From Luteimonas sp. RC10 (GTDB lineage: Bacteria > Pseudomonadota > Gammaproteobacteria > Xanthomonadales > Xanthomonadaceae): 64,000 bases of DNA. Shown here piece after piece: positions 36,558-45,480 of the stretch (positions are counted from its first letter, which is position 1; the number at the start of each line of letters is the position of its first letter). The position numbers and the translations under genes were made by a program. The notes beneath the pieces are model-generated. The model was not told the origin of the DNA. It saw only the letters and a program-made list of their open reading frames with translations, and ran no database searches. The stretch spans positions 246,517 to 310,516 of the forward strand of contig NZ_JACHYJ010000006.1 of assembly GCF_014192745.1 (NCBI RefSeq), in the 5' to 3' direction.

Positions 36558-37562
36558 TCAATCCCCCATCTGCTTTTGCAGATGTTCCCAACGTTCCTGC
36601 TCGTCGATCGTGCGCTCGGCCGTCAGGCGCGCCTCGAGACGGTCGAGACCGATCTCCTCGCCCGAGTCCACGCTGTAGCCGTACTCGCCCGAGTCGACAC
36701 GCTTGAGCGTGCTGTCGATCTTGCCGATCAGCTTGCGGTAGCGGTCGCGCGTGCGAAGCTCGAGCGAGTTCTCGGTCTCCCGCGTCGCACGTTCCGCCTC
36801 GTCGCCGACATCGCGGACTTCGTCCTTGAGGTTCTCGATCGTCTGCTTGGATTCCTCGACCAGGTCCGCGCGCCACTGCAGCAGGCGCTGACGGAAATAC
36901 TCGAGCTGCAACGGACTCATGTACTCCTCGTCGGCGGAGGGCTTGTAGCCCGCCGGGAGGATGGGACGACCTGTCTCTTCATCGGTCTTGTACTGCACGA
37001 CCTTCACCTTCGTTCTGGGCGCCGGCTCCGGCTGGCGCGCCACGACCGCGACGGCGACCTTGCCGGCCGGACGCGGACGTGTTGTGGGAGTGGAAGCCGG
37101 CACCGGCTTGGGTGCGGCGGTTTTCGCCGGCGCCGACGTCGCCTTCGCAGACGCGGCCTCCGGTTTGGCGACAGGCTTGTCGATGACCGACTTTGCCGGT
37201 GCCGCCTTTTTGGCGACGGACTTGTTGGCTGCCGACGGAGCGGCGGCCTTGGTGTTCGTCGCCGGCTTCGGCGCCACGGTCTTGTTGACCGCAGCGGCCT
37301 TGGCGATCTTCTTGGCCGGCGCCTTCGACGGCGCCGCCTTCTTGGCAGGCGTCTTGGCGGCCGGCGTCTTCTTGGTCGCCGGCTTGGCCACGGCCTTCTT
37401 GGCGGCGGCCTTCTTGGTCACGGGCGCAGACTTGGCCACCTTCTTGACGGCCGGGGCCTTCTTCGCGGGGGCAGACTTCTTGGTCGCAACCTTGGCGGGC
37501 GCCTTGGCTGCGGGCTTGACGGCCTTCTTGACGGCCTTTTTTACGGGTTTCTTGGCTGCCAC
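36558..37562 (-). CDS. dksA: DksA/TraR-family RNA polymerase-binding protein with Lys/Ala-rich N-terminal tail
   Basis: A 334-residue protein. Residues about 1-190 are almost entirely Lys, Ala and Pro repeats (AAKKP, KKAVAKP, KTPAKKA), like histone H1 or AlgP tails. The C-terminal 130 residues are a DksA domain: [20 protein letters not shown], a coiled coil, then [33 protein letters not shown]. The four zinc Cys of classical DksA are absent, replaced by Ser, Ser, Thr/Ile and Glu positions. DksA enters the RNA polymerase secondary channel and acts with ppGpp in the stringent response. The tail could bind nucleic acid. A related long form is, as I recall, usual in xanthomonads. Confidence 0.9.
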   Translation of the reverse strand: MAAKKPVKKAVKKAVKPAAKAPAKVATKKSAPAKKAPAVKKVAKSAPVTKKAAAKKAVAKPATKKTPAAKTPAKKAAPSKAPAKKIAKAAAVNKTVAPKPATNTKAAAPSAANKSVAKKAAPAKSVIDKPVAKPEAASAKATSAPAKTAAPKPVPASTPTTRPRPAGKVAVAVVARQPEPAPRTKVKVVQYKTDEETGRPILPAGYKPSADEEYMSPLQLEYFRQRLLQWRADLVEESKQTIENLKDEVRDVGDEAERATRETENSLELRTRDRYRKLIGKIDSTLKRVDSGEYGYSVDSGEEIGLDRLEARLTAERTIDEQERWEHLQKQMGD

Positions 37563-37673
37563 GAGCTGCGATCCTTGTCATTCCCTTGGACGGGGAAGCG
37601 GGCTGTTATACCCTGCAAACCCTGCAGCGGCAACCGAACCGGCCGCCGCATTCATCGCCTCTGCCGACCTGCC

Positions 37674-37910
37674 GTGATCGAGCGTCTCCTCATCGCCCTG
37701 CTGCAGGGCTACAAGCGGTTCGTCAGTCCGTTGCTCGGCCAGCGTTGCCGCTTCCATCCCAGCTGCTCGCAGTACGCCATGATCGCCATCGCCCGGTTCG
37801 GCGCATGGCGCGGCGGCTGGCTGGCCCTGCGTCGGCTCTCGCGCTGTCACCCCCTCCACCCCGGCGGGCACGATCCGGTGCCGATGCCCGAAATGGACCC
37901 CAAGCCATGA
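37674..37910 (+). CDS. yidD: Membrane protein insertion efficiency factor YidD
   Basis: A 78-residue protein with the full YidD signature: [34 protein letters not shown] followed by [18 protein letters not shown]. The family promotes YidC-dependent insertion of membrane proteins and is usually encoded beside rnpA-yidC; here it is detached from that locus. The start is a GTG at the conserved position. It ends in an ATGA overlap with the dihydroorotase gene, so they are translated together. Confidence 0.92.
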   Translation: MIERLLIALLQGYKRFVSPLLGQRCRFHPSCSQYAMIAIARFGAWRGGWLALRRLSRCHPLHPGGHDPVPMPEMDPKP

Positions 37911-39259
37911 CCCAGACCCTGATCCGCAACGCCCGCCTGGTCAACGAGGGCCGCATCGTCGAGGGCGATCTGCGCATCGGCGCCGACGGCCGCATCGCCG
38001 AGATCGGTGGCGACCTGTCCGCACGCGAGGGCGAGCGCGTCGTCGATGCCGCCGGGCGCTGGCTGTTGCCGGGCATGATCGACGACCAGGTGCATTTCCG
38101 CGAGCCGGGCCTGGAGCACAAGGCCGACATCGCCAGCGAATCGGCCGCCGCGGTCGCCGGCGGCCTGACCAGCTTCATGGACATGCCCAATACCAGCCCG
38201 CCGACCTTGAATGCGGCCGCGCTGCAGGACAAGTACGACCGTGCCGCCGGCCGTGCGCGCGCGAACTACGGCTTCTACATGGGCGCGAGCAACGACAACC
38301 TCGATCACGTGCGGCGGATCGATCCGCTGACCACGCCGGGCGTCAAGGTGTTCATGGGCGCCTCGACCGGCAACATGCTGGTCGACGACCCCGACACGCT
38401 TGATGGCATCTTTCGCGAGACGCCGGTGCCGATCATCACCCACTGCGAGGACACGCCGACGATCGACGCGATCCAGCGCGAGTACGTGGCGAAGTACGGC
38501 GACGACATCCCGGCGCAGTGCCACCCCGACATCCGCTCGCGCGAGGCCTGCATCAAGTCGACGCGACTGGCGCTGGCACTGGCGCGTCGCCACGACACCC
38601 GGCTGCACGTGCTGCACATCTCCACTGCCGAGGAGCTGGCGCTGTTCGAAGCCGGCCCCCTGGTGGATGCGGACGGACGGCTGCGCAAGCGCATCACCGC
38701 CGAGACCTGCATCCACTTCCTGCGCTTCGACCGCGCCGACTATGCGCGGCTCGGGCACCTGATCAAATGCAATCCGGCGATCAAGGACGCCTCCGACCGC
38801 AGCGCACTGCTGGCGGCGCTGGCCGACGACGTCATCGACGTGCTCGCCACCGACCATGCACCGCACACGCTGGCCGAGAAGCACAACCCCTATACCCGCG
38901 CGCCGAGCGGGCTGCCCCTGGTGCAGTTCGCGCTCGTTGCCGCGCTCGAATGTGTCCACGAGGGACACTTCGACATCACGCGCGTGGTGCAGAAGTTCGC
39001 GCACGCGCCGGCGCAGCTGTTCGACGTTGCCGAGCGCGGCTTCCTGCGCGAAGGCTACTTCGCCGACCTGGTGCTGGTGGAGGACACGCCGTTCACCGTG
39101 CAGCGCGAGCAGGTGCTGTCCAAATGCGGGTGGTCGCCGTTCGAGGGCACGACGTTCCGCTCGAAGATCGCCTCGACCTGGGTCAATGGCCAACTGGCCT
39201 GGGACGGCACGCACCTGGTGGGCGATCCAGCCGGCCAGCGTCTGGCCTTCGCGCGCTGA
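37907..39259 (+). CDS. Dihydroorotase
   Basis: A 450-residue amidohydrolase interconverting carbamoyl aspartate and dihydroorotate in pyrimidine synthesis. The metal motif appears as [14 protein letters not shown] (His-x-His replaced by Gln-Val-His). Further landmarks are [44 protein letters not shown] and LATDHAPHT. The Q-x-H form at the usual HxH is notable: together with length it matches a subgroup of PyrC-like enzymes of xanthomonads and Bacteroidetes, but loss of one metal ligand leaves activity to be confirmed. It is coupled to yidD by ATGA. Confidence 0.88.
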   Translation: MTQTLIRNARLVNEGRIVEGDLRIGADGRIAEIGGDLSAREGERVVDAAGRWLLPGMIDDQVHFREPGLEHKADIASESAAAVAGGLTSFMDMPNTSPPTLNAAALQDKYDRAAGRARANYGFYMGASNDNLDHVRRIDPLTTPGVKVFMGASTGNMLVDDPDTLDGIFRETPVPIITHCEDTPTIDAIQREYVAKYGDDIPAQCHPDIRSREACIKSTRLALALARRHDTRLHVLHISTAEELALFEAGPLVDADGRLRKRITAETCIHFLRFDRADYARLGHLIKCNPAIKDASDRSALLAALADDVIDVLATDHAPHTLAEKHNPYTRAPSGLPLVQFALVAALECVHEGHFDITRVVQKFAHAPAQLFDVAERGFLREGYFADLVLVEDTPFTVQREQVLSKCGWSPFEGTTFRSKIASTWVNGQLAWDGTHLVGDPAGQRLAFAR

Positions 39260-39348
39260 GCGCCGGGGCCGGGCTGGCGCCCAGGCCACTGCAGCTTCAT
39301 GCACGTCCGCCTATTCTGCCCGCCCCTTCCGCTGCACTGCGCCTCCCG

Positions 39349-40161
39349 ATGCCGACACGTTTCGTACTGCTGCTCTGCGCCCTGCTCGCACTGCCGCTCG
39401 CCGCCCAGGACACCGGCGCGCTGCGCTTTCCAGAGCGCGTCGAGCAAGGCAGCCTGGTCGTCGGCAAGGTGCCGGCAGGCAGCCAGGTGCGCTATCGCGA
39501 CCGCGCACTACGTGTCAGCGGCTACGGAACGGTGGCGCTGGGCATCGGTCGCGACGAGGTCGGCCCGGTCCAGGTGCAGGTGATCGATCCCGAAGGTCGC
39601 GAGCATGTCGCCACGATCAACGTTGCGCCGCGCGACTGGCCGATCGAACGCGTCAACGGCGTGCCGCCGGCCACCGTCAATCCGCCGCCGGCGATTGCCG
39701 AGCGCATCCGCCGCGAACAGGCGCAAGTGACCCAGGCGCGGACGCGCGACGACGCGCGCGTCGACTTCGGCGGCCGTTTCCTGCGCCCGGTCGAAGGGCG
39801 GATCAGCGGGCGCTTCGGGCGTGCGCGTTCGTACAACGGGCAGCCGGGCGCGCCGCACTCGGGCATGGACATCGCTGCGCCGACCGGCACGCCGGTCAAG
39901 GCGCCCGCCGCCGGCATCGTGACCTTCGCTGCGCCCGACCTCTATCTGACCGGCGGCACACTGCTGCTCGACCACGGCCATGGCGTGAGCTCCAACTTTC
40001 TGCATCTCTCGCGGCTCGACGCCAAGGTCGGGGATCGCGTCGAACGGGGCCAGGTGATTGGCGCGGTCGGGGCGACCGGGCGCGCGACGGGGCCGCATCT
40101 GCATTGGGGGATGAATTGGTTTGACGTCCGGATCGATCCCCAGCTTGTGTTGGAGCGCTGA
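39349..40161 (+). CDS. M23 family metallopeptidase (LytM-like)
   Basis: A 270-residue exported peptidoglycan endopeptidase. A signal peptide (FVLLLCALLALPLAAQ) precedes a beta-domain (about residues 20-90, FPERVEQGSLVVGKVPAGSQV). The C-terminal M23 domain contains GRFGRARSYNGQPGAPHSGMDIAAPTG-like sequence with the first zinc His and Asp, LLLDHGHGV, and GRATGPHLHWGMNW with the HxH pair, so all catalytic ligands are present and it is probably active rather than a regulator. Its last codons and downstream flank are duplicated in tandem immediately after the gene. It is followed by a lipoprotein whose only domain resembles the beta-domain. Confidence 0.92.
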   Translation: MPTRFVLLLCALLALPLAAQDTGALRFPERVEQGSLVVGKVPAGSQVRYRDRALRVSGYGTVALGIGRDEVGPVQVQVIDPEGREHVATINVAPRDWPIERVNGVPPATVNPPPAIAERIRREQAQVTQARTRDDARVDFGGRFLRPVEGRISGRFGRARSYNGQPGAPHSGMDIAAPTGTPVKAPAAGIVTFAAPDLYLTGGTLLLDHGHGVSSNFLHLSRLDAKVGDRVERGQVIGAVGATGRATGPHLHWGMNWFDVRIDPQLVLER

Positions 40162-40376
40162 GGGGTTTTTGTCCACGTTGTTCGCCCTTCCCACGCGCGG
40201 CGGCGCGTTCGTCAGAGTCGCGAAGCGTTGGGATCATGGAGGCGCGGTTCGATGTCCGGATCGATCCCCAGCTTGTGTTGGAGCGCTGACGGCGGGTGTC
40301 CACGTTGTTCGCCTTCCCCACGCGCGGCGGCGCGTTCGTCAGGGTCGAGGCGTTGGGATCCTGGAGGCGCACTTGG
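40123..40376 (+). repeat. Tandem direct repeat, about 127 bp x 2, spanning the end of the M23 gene
   Basis: Unit 1 (40123-40250) covers the last codons of the M23 peptidase, its stop and flank. Unit 2 (40251 to about 40376) repeats it with scattered substitutions: both contain GTCCGGATCGATCCCCAGCT, then TTGTGTTGGAGCGCTGA, then the CACGCGCGGCGGCGCGTTCG block and end in GGAGGCGC. The second copy keeps a decayed VRIDPQLVLER reading. This fits an unequal-crossover or replication-slippage duplication that has since diverged. Confidence 0.85.
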
Positions 40377-40393
40377 TTAGACTTCCTCACACC

Positions 40394-40777
40394 ATGTCGG
40401 CGTTCAACAGCATTCTTCTTGTCGTGCTCGCAGCACCCGCGGTTGCCGGGTGCGCATCGAGGCCGCTTCCGCCTCCTCCCGTTGCCAGCGCCGACATCAC
40501 CAAGACGCAGGGGCCACGATTGACGCAGCCCGGCGAAGAAGTGACGCAATCGCGCGTGCGCTTTCCTTCCACTGTCGTACGCGGCACGCGGCTGGAAGGT
40601 CGTGCGCCCCCAGGCAGCACAATCCAGGACGGCCATGGCGTCACGACGGTCGGCGCCGATGGCCGTGCCGTCCTGCAGGCCCCCGACCGCATGGGCGACT
40701 GGATGCTACGGATCGACCGCCCTGGACCGGCACGCGCATTGACAATCCGTGTTCGCGTCATCGACGCAAACAACTGA
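40394..40777 (+). CDS. Putative lipoprotein with a domain like the M23 peptidase N-terminus
   Basis: A 127-residue predicted lipoprotein (SILLVVLAAPAVAGC, lipobox VAGC). The mature part, residues about 55-125, includes FPSTVVRGTRLEGRAPPGST and DRMGDWMLRIDRPG. This aligns by eye with the beta-domain of the M23 peptidase upstream (FP-x2-V-x2-G then G-x2-P-x-GS). It therefore looks like an isolated copy of that non-catalytic domain. Function unknown; it may bind the same wall or membrane partner. It lies just after the tandem repeat, so the local duplication may have created it. Confidence 0.72.
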   Translation: MSAFNSILLVVLAAPAVAGCASRPLPPPPVASADITKTQGPRLTQPGEEVTQSRVRFPSTVVRGTRLEGRAPPGSTIQDGHGVTTVGADGRAVLQAPDRMGDWMLRIDRPGPARALTIRVRVIDANN

Positions 40778-40892
40778 TCGACATGGGGTCTGCCCCGATT
40801 CCTTTGCCCAGCGTCCCAGTTAACATGGATGAACGCCAGCTGGATGATTCACATCACCGGCGGCGTTTGTTCAGTCAATTTAGGGAAGCAGC

Positions 40893-43800
40893 ATGACTCG
40901 ACGCAGTACCGTTCCACGCTCACGCAGCACGCGCATTTCGCGCTCGCGTCTCGCACTGGCCATTTCCTGTGGCGTCCTGGCACTGGCCTCGTTGCCGGTT
41001 TCAGCACAGACATCTTCGTCCGGAAACACGCAGTCCGCGGTCGAGTCCGCGATTTCCGGGGCATTCTTCAACAGCAGAGCGACGCCCTCGACCACGCAGC
41101 CGATCCTGTTCACCGATGGGTTCACTGCGCGCTGGCGCCTGCGCGACGATGCCCAGGCCAGCTCGGCTTCGACCGGCGTCGCGCCCCGCGCCATGTCAGC
41201 CGCCATGCCGTCGCAACCCACCGATCCCACGTCCTGGGTCACCGAGGAGTTCCAGGCAGACTGGGGACTGGAAGTCATCAACGCCCATCACGCGTATGCG
41301 CGCGGTCTCAGCGGCGCTGGCGTGCGACTGGGGCTGCTGGATTCGGGCGCAGGCTTCGACCATCCGGAGTTCGCGGGCAAGGATCACAGGGCCATCACGA
41401 TGGCCGATGTGCTCGAGGACGGCACGTTGTGTGCTCAGCAAGGTGCTCTGGGCGGGCCAGATGCCTGCTTTTATACGAAAGGCGATGAAGCCGCTGTCAG
41501 CGGTCTGTATCTCGATGAAGAACTGCGCCCATTCGTCAATCCCGGATTCGAGGATTGTATCGGCCAGGTCTGCTACAGCTACGAAAGCCACGGCACGCAC
41601 GTGGCAGGAACAATGGCAGCCAATCGCGACGGCACCGGCATGCATGGTGTGGCCTGGGGTGCCGACCTGAGCTCCGCCCGCTTGTTCTCAGACAGCTACG
41701 AGGAAATCGACGTGCTGTGCGCATTCGCCAACATCGGTTGCGTATCGCTGTCCATGGGTGCTTCGACGTCGGCTCTCGTTGGCATGTATGACCAAGCCAT
41801 CGCACATGGCGTACGCGCGATGAACCACAGCTGGGGCTGGGGCTACACCATTCGCGATAACGCCACCGTGCATGCGGTTCTCGACGGTCTGGAGGCAAGC
41901 AATCCGGGGATCTACGAGCAACTGGCTGCAATGGCGGAAGCCTCTCGTCAATCCGGCATGCTGCAGGTTGTCGCCGCAGGCAACACCGATGCGCCTGGCG
42001 CCACGCTTGAGGAACAACCGATCACGACGATCCCCGGCATGACGCCCTACCTGTTTCCGGACATCGAGAAGTACTGGGTCGCTGTCGCCAATCTCAATGA
42101 GGACGGCGTGCTGTCCGCCGGCTCCATGCGTTGCGGTGCCGCAGCGCAGTGGTGCATCACGGCGCCGGGCACGAACATCACGTCCTCCGTGCTCGATGGC
42201 GGTCCGACCGGTACAGACATCGTCGTGGATGATGCAGGCAATGTGCGCTACGAATTCGAAGACCGCAACGGTGGCGTGGAGTACGCCTATGCCGACTACA
42301 CCGGCACCTCGATGGCCGCCCCGCACGTCACCGGCGCGCTCGGGCTGCTGTTCGAGCGCTTCCCGTATCTCGAAGGCCACCAGATCCGCGACGTCATGCT
42401 GACCACTGCGACCGACCTGGGCGAGGAAGGTGTCGACGACATCTATGGCTGGGGCCTGCTCAACCTGGAGAAGGCAATCGAGGGCTACGGCCAGCTGCGC
42501 GTCGACACCGACATCGTCATGGACCAGGCCGCAGGCGGCATCAAGGTCTGGGACGGCGATGCCTGGGACGACTGGACCAACGACATCGGCGGCCCGGGCC
42601 GGCTCGGCTTCCACTCCAACACCGGCGGCTGGCTGCGCCTGTCGGGTGACAACAGCTTCAACGGCGCCACGGTGACCGGCGGTACGCTGGAGCTGGCCGG
42701 CCGCAATGCGCTGGCCGACGACGTACTCGTGCAAGGCGGGCGCCTGTTGATTGCCGAGGATGGACGCCTGCAGGACACCGCGCTGACGGTGACCGGCGTG
42801 GTCGATGCCCAGAGCGGTGCGATCCTCGGACGCGGTGTCGCGATCGTGAACGGGACGGTCGCGGGTGGGCAGACGCGCGTCGAGGCGCTCGGCACCCTGG
42901 GCGGCAGCGGCACGCTCGGCGACACCTGGGTCGCCGGCACGATCGCGCCCGGCAACTCGATCGGCACGCTGGTCATCGATGGCGACTATGTGCAGACCGC
43001 CGACGCCACACTGGTCGCCGAACTGCAGCCGCCGAACCTGTCCGACCTGCTGTCGGTCACCGGCTCGGCCACGCTGTACGGCGGCACGCTCGTCGCCAGC
43101 CGCTTGCCCGGCACCTACCTGCTCGGCCAGCAGTACCGCATCGTGTCGGCGCAGGGCGGCGTGACCGGCACCTTCGACAGCGTCGACAGCAGTGCGCTGT
43201 CGCCGTTCCTGTCGCTGTCGCTGCTGTACGGGCCGAATGCCATCGATGTGGGCGTGGCGCGCGGTGCGGCGCTCGCGACCGCGGCACAGACCGGCAACCA
43301 GCGCACCACGGCGACGGCGCTCGATGCACTGCCCGATAATCAGGGCCTGCTGGTCCCGCTGACCCAGCTCGGTGAAGCCGACGCACGCAACGCGTTCGAT
43401 CAACTCTCGGGTGAGATCCACGCCAGCGCGCAGCAGGTCCTGATCGACAGCGGTCGCCTGGTCCGCGATGCTGCCCTCGCCCGCGCCGGAAACGACGGCT
43501 TCCGCGGCCAGCGCGACATCGATGCCCACACCGGGGCATGGGTCGAAGTGCATCGCCAGGGCGGCCGGGTCGGCGGTGACGGCAATGCCGCGCGCGCGCA
43601 GTACAACGGCACCGCGGTGCTGGTCGGTGTCGACCACCAGCTCGACGGTGGCTGGCGGGTCGGTGCCCTCGGCGGCGTCGGCAGCACCGACTTCGACGTG
43701 CGCGGCCGCGCCTCCAAGGGCGATGCCGACACCCGTCACGTGGGCGTCTATGGCACCCGGGCCTGGCACGGCCTGGCTCTGCGCGCGGGCTACACGTACG

Positions 43801-44357
43801 CGTGGCATGAGCTGGACATCGAGCGCGACGTTGCGTTCGCCGGCTTTGCCGATGGCGTGCACGGCCGTTACGACGCGACCGCTTGGCAGGCGTTCGCGGA
43901 ACTGGGCTATCGCTTCGGCAACGAGCGGTGGGAGCTGGAGCCGTACCTGCAGTACGCCCATGTCGAGCTCGACCACGACGGCTTCGCCGAGGACGGCGGC
44001 GCTGCAGCGCTGCGCGGCCGCGACGGCGACACCCGTGTCGACCTGACCACGGCCGGCGTGCGTTTCAACGTCAACCTGCGCGGCACTGCCCAGGACCAGA
44101 GCTGGTTGAGCCTGCGCGGCAACCTGGGTTATCGCTACGCCGGTGGCAACCAGGTGCACGACGCGCAGTTGTCGTTCGATGGCAGCCGCTGGTACGGGGT
44201 GACCAGCCCGTCGATCGCCGACGAAGCCACGCTGGTCGAGCTGGGTATCGCTGCCCGTACGTCGGCCAACAGCCTGCTGGAGCTCGGCTACAGCGGCGCG
44301 TTGTCGGACGACGCCCGCGACCACGGCGCCAGCGCCCGGTTCTCGCTGCAGTTCTGA
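40893..44357 (+). CDS. Subtilisin-like autotransporter serine protease (S8 passenger)
   Basis: A 1154-residue type V secreted protein. An extended signal peptide (SRLALAISCGVLALASLPVSAQ) is followed by an S8 protease passenger with catalytic Asp150 (LGLLDSGAG), His233 (ESHGTHVAG) and Ser473 (GTSMAAPHV). A beta-helical linker with PATR-like repeats (GATVTGGTLELAGRNAL and LGGSGTLGDTWVAGTIAPGNSIGTL) leads to a C-terminal autotransporter barrel (about residues 880-1154) that ends in Phe. AGGGAAGC provides the ribosome-binding site. The family acts at the cell surface or in the medium and in relatives contributes to nutrition or virulence; the target here is unknown. A terminator follows. Confidence 0.95.
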   Translation: MTRRSTVPRSRSTRISRSRLALAISCGVLALASLPVSAQTSSSGNTQSAVESAISGAFFNSRATPSTTQPILFTDGFTARWRLRDDAQASSASTGVAPRAMSAAMPSQPTDPTSWVTEEFQADWGLEVINAHHAYARGLSGAGVRLGLLDSGAGFDHPEFAGKDHRAITMADVLEDGTLCAQQGALGGPDACFYTKGDEAAVSGLYLDEELRPFVNPGFEDCIGQVCYSYESHGTHVAGTMAANRDGTGMHGVAWGADLSSARLFSDSYEEIDVLCAFANIGCVSLSMGASTSALVGMYDQAIAHGVRAMNHSWGWGYTIRDNATVHAVLDGLEASNPGIYEQLAAMAEASRQSGMLQVVAAGNTDAPGATLEEQPITTIPGMTPYLFPDIEKYWVAVANLNEDGVLSAGSMRCGAAAQWCITAPGTNITSSVLDGGPTGTDIVVDDAGNVRYEFEDRNGGVEYAYADYTGTSMAAPHVTGALGLLFERFPYLEGHQIRDVMLTTATDLGEEGVDDIYGWGLLNLEKAIEGYGQLRVDTDIVMDQAAGGIKVWDGDAWDDWTNDIGGPGRLGFHSNTGGWLRLSGDNSFNGATVTGGTLELAGRNALADDVLVQGGRLLIAEDGRLQDTALTVTGVVDAQSGAILGRGVAIVNGTVAGGQTRVEALGTLGGSGTLGDTWVAGTIAPGNSIGTLVIDGDYVQTADATLVAELQPPNLSDLLSVTGSATLYGGTLVASRLPGTYLLGQQYRIVSAQGGVTGTFDSVDSSALSPFLSLSLLYGPNAIDVGVARGAALATAAQTGNQRTTATALDALPDNQGLLVPLTQLGEADARNAFDQLSGEIHASAQQVLIDSGRLVRDAALARAGNDGFRGQRDIDAHTGAWVEVHRQGGRVGGDGNAARAQYNGTAVLVGVDHQLDGGWRVGALGGVGSTDFDVRGRASKGDADTRHVGVYGTRAWHGLALRAGYTYAWHELDIERDVAFAGFADGVHGRYDATAWQAFAELGYRFGNERWELEPYLQYAHVELDHDGFAEDGGAAALRGRDGDTRVDLTTAGVRFNVNLRGTAQDQSWLSLRGNLGYRYAGGNQVHDAQLSFDGSRWYGVTSPSIADEATLVELGIAARTSANSLLELGYSGALSDDARDHGASARFSLQF

Positions 44358-44380
44358 GCGACGGCAAGCGGCATCACGAA

Positions 44381-44410
44381 AAGGGGCGGCTTTGGCCGCC
44401 CCTTCTCTTT
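44381..44410. terminator. Terminator between the autotransporter and folE2 genes
   Basis: AAGGGGCGGC-TTTG-GCCGCCCCTT (44381-44404) is followed by CTCTTTG on the plus strand. It ends the autotransporter unit and may also serve the convergent folE2 gene. Confidence 0.8.
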
Positions 44411-44457
44411 GTGACGGGGGGCCGCGACACGAAGGATCTCGCGGCGAAGGTCCGCGC

Positions 44458-45399
44458 TCAGCCGCTGACGCGCGCCACCGCGTCGTGCGCGTGCAGGCTT
44501 TCGAAGTGAGCGACGGTCGCCTCGAACCGCGCAACGCGCGGGTCGGCGGTCAGCACCGCGGCGACACGACGGGCGGCATCCTCGCAGAACATCAGATTCT
44601 CGGCGTTGAGCGCGGCGAATGCCTGTTCGTCCTCGCGCTTGACCGCGGTCTGCACCGGTGTGCCGAGTGCGAGTTCGAGTGCGTCGATCAGCGACAGGAC
44701 CGGCAATGCATCGACATCGGGCGACAGCCGCAGGCGCACAGTCGCGCGGCTGCGCTGGGCATGCGGGGTCGCCGCCAGGCCGCGCGGCGAGGCCAGCCAG
44801 TCGTGCACGGTGTCGAAGCTCGGCGTGCTGCCGGCGAAGTCGGTCGCAAACCGCGCCGCGTTGAGCTGGCGCGACAGCGCCGCCGAGGCCGGGCATGTGC
44901 TGGAGTACTCGACCGAGAGGGTCAGCGTCAGCGCCAGGCCGTCGGGGCCGAGCACCGCATCGAGCTCGATCGGATAGGTCTTCCAGCCGCTGTGATCGCT
45001 GGCAAGCGCCGCGCGGCGCAGCAACTGGCCGTACTTCAAGGTCAGTTGCACGCGATCGGCCAGGCCGCGCTGGGAGTCGATGCAATCGACCAGCACGCGT
45101 GCGAGCGTGTCGCGCCCGAGGGTCTCGCGCGCCAGCGCGTCCTGCAGGTGCAGATACAGCCGCGACATATGGATGCCGCGCGCATCGGGATCGATCAGGT
45201 TGACGCCGATATCGGCGCGTGCCGGCACGGTGATCGCCTGCCCGTCGCCGTCCTCGATGCGCAACGGCAGCGCGATCTCTGCCATGCCGACCCAGTCGAG
45301 CAGGCGCGCCGCCTGGGCCTGGTCGCCGGCGACATCGGGAAGGACGGGGGGACGGATTGAATCGCTCAAGGCTGCGCTCGCGGGGGGACGGGACGACAC
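44458..45399 (-). CDS. folE2: GTP cyclohydrolase FolE2 (type IB)
   Basis: A 313-residue enzyme converting GTP to dihydroneopterin triphosphate, the first step of folate (and queuosine precursor) synthesis. Type IB enzymes can use metals other than zinc and are often zinc-responsive. Motifs include VGMAEIALPLRIED, ISLDxRGIHMSRLY-like sequence (DARGIHMSRLYLHLQD), SVEYSSTCPASAALS with the catalytic Cys, and TVAHFESLHAHDAVA. The first in-frame start is a GTG at 45399; a TTG at 45369 (SDSIRPPVLPDV) is an alternative. It stands alone, convergent with the autotransporter. Confidence 0.93.
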   Translation of the reverse strand: MSSRPPASAALSDSIRPPVLPDVAGDQAQAARLLDWVGMAEIALPLRIEDGDGQAITVPARADIGVNLIDPDARGIHMSRLYLHLQDALARETLGRDTLARVLVDCIDSQRGLADRVQLTLKYGQLLRRAALASDHSGWKTYPIELDAVLGPDGLALTLTLSVEYSSTCPASAALSRQLNAARFATDFAGSTPSFDTVHDWLASPRGLAATPHAQRSRATVRLRLSPDVDALPVLSLIDALELALGTPVQTAVKREDEQAFAALNAENLMFCEDAARRVAAVLTADPRVARFEATVAHFESLHAHDAVARVSG

Positions 45400-45480
45400 C
45401 CTTGCGGGCGTGGGGCACGCAGTTTAACGGCTCGGCCGGCGACCGCCCTGCAACGCAGCGTGTCGCACGGGCCGCGGCGC

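Noticed and set aside
41688..44534. A minus-strand open frame of about 950 codons opposite the autotransporter.
   Set aside because: Antisense shadow; no ribosome-binding site, no domain, and the plus strand carries full protease and barrel signatures.
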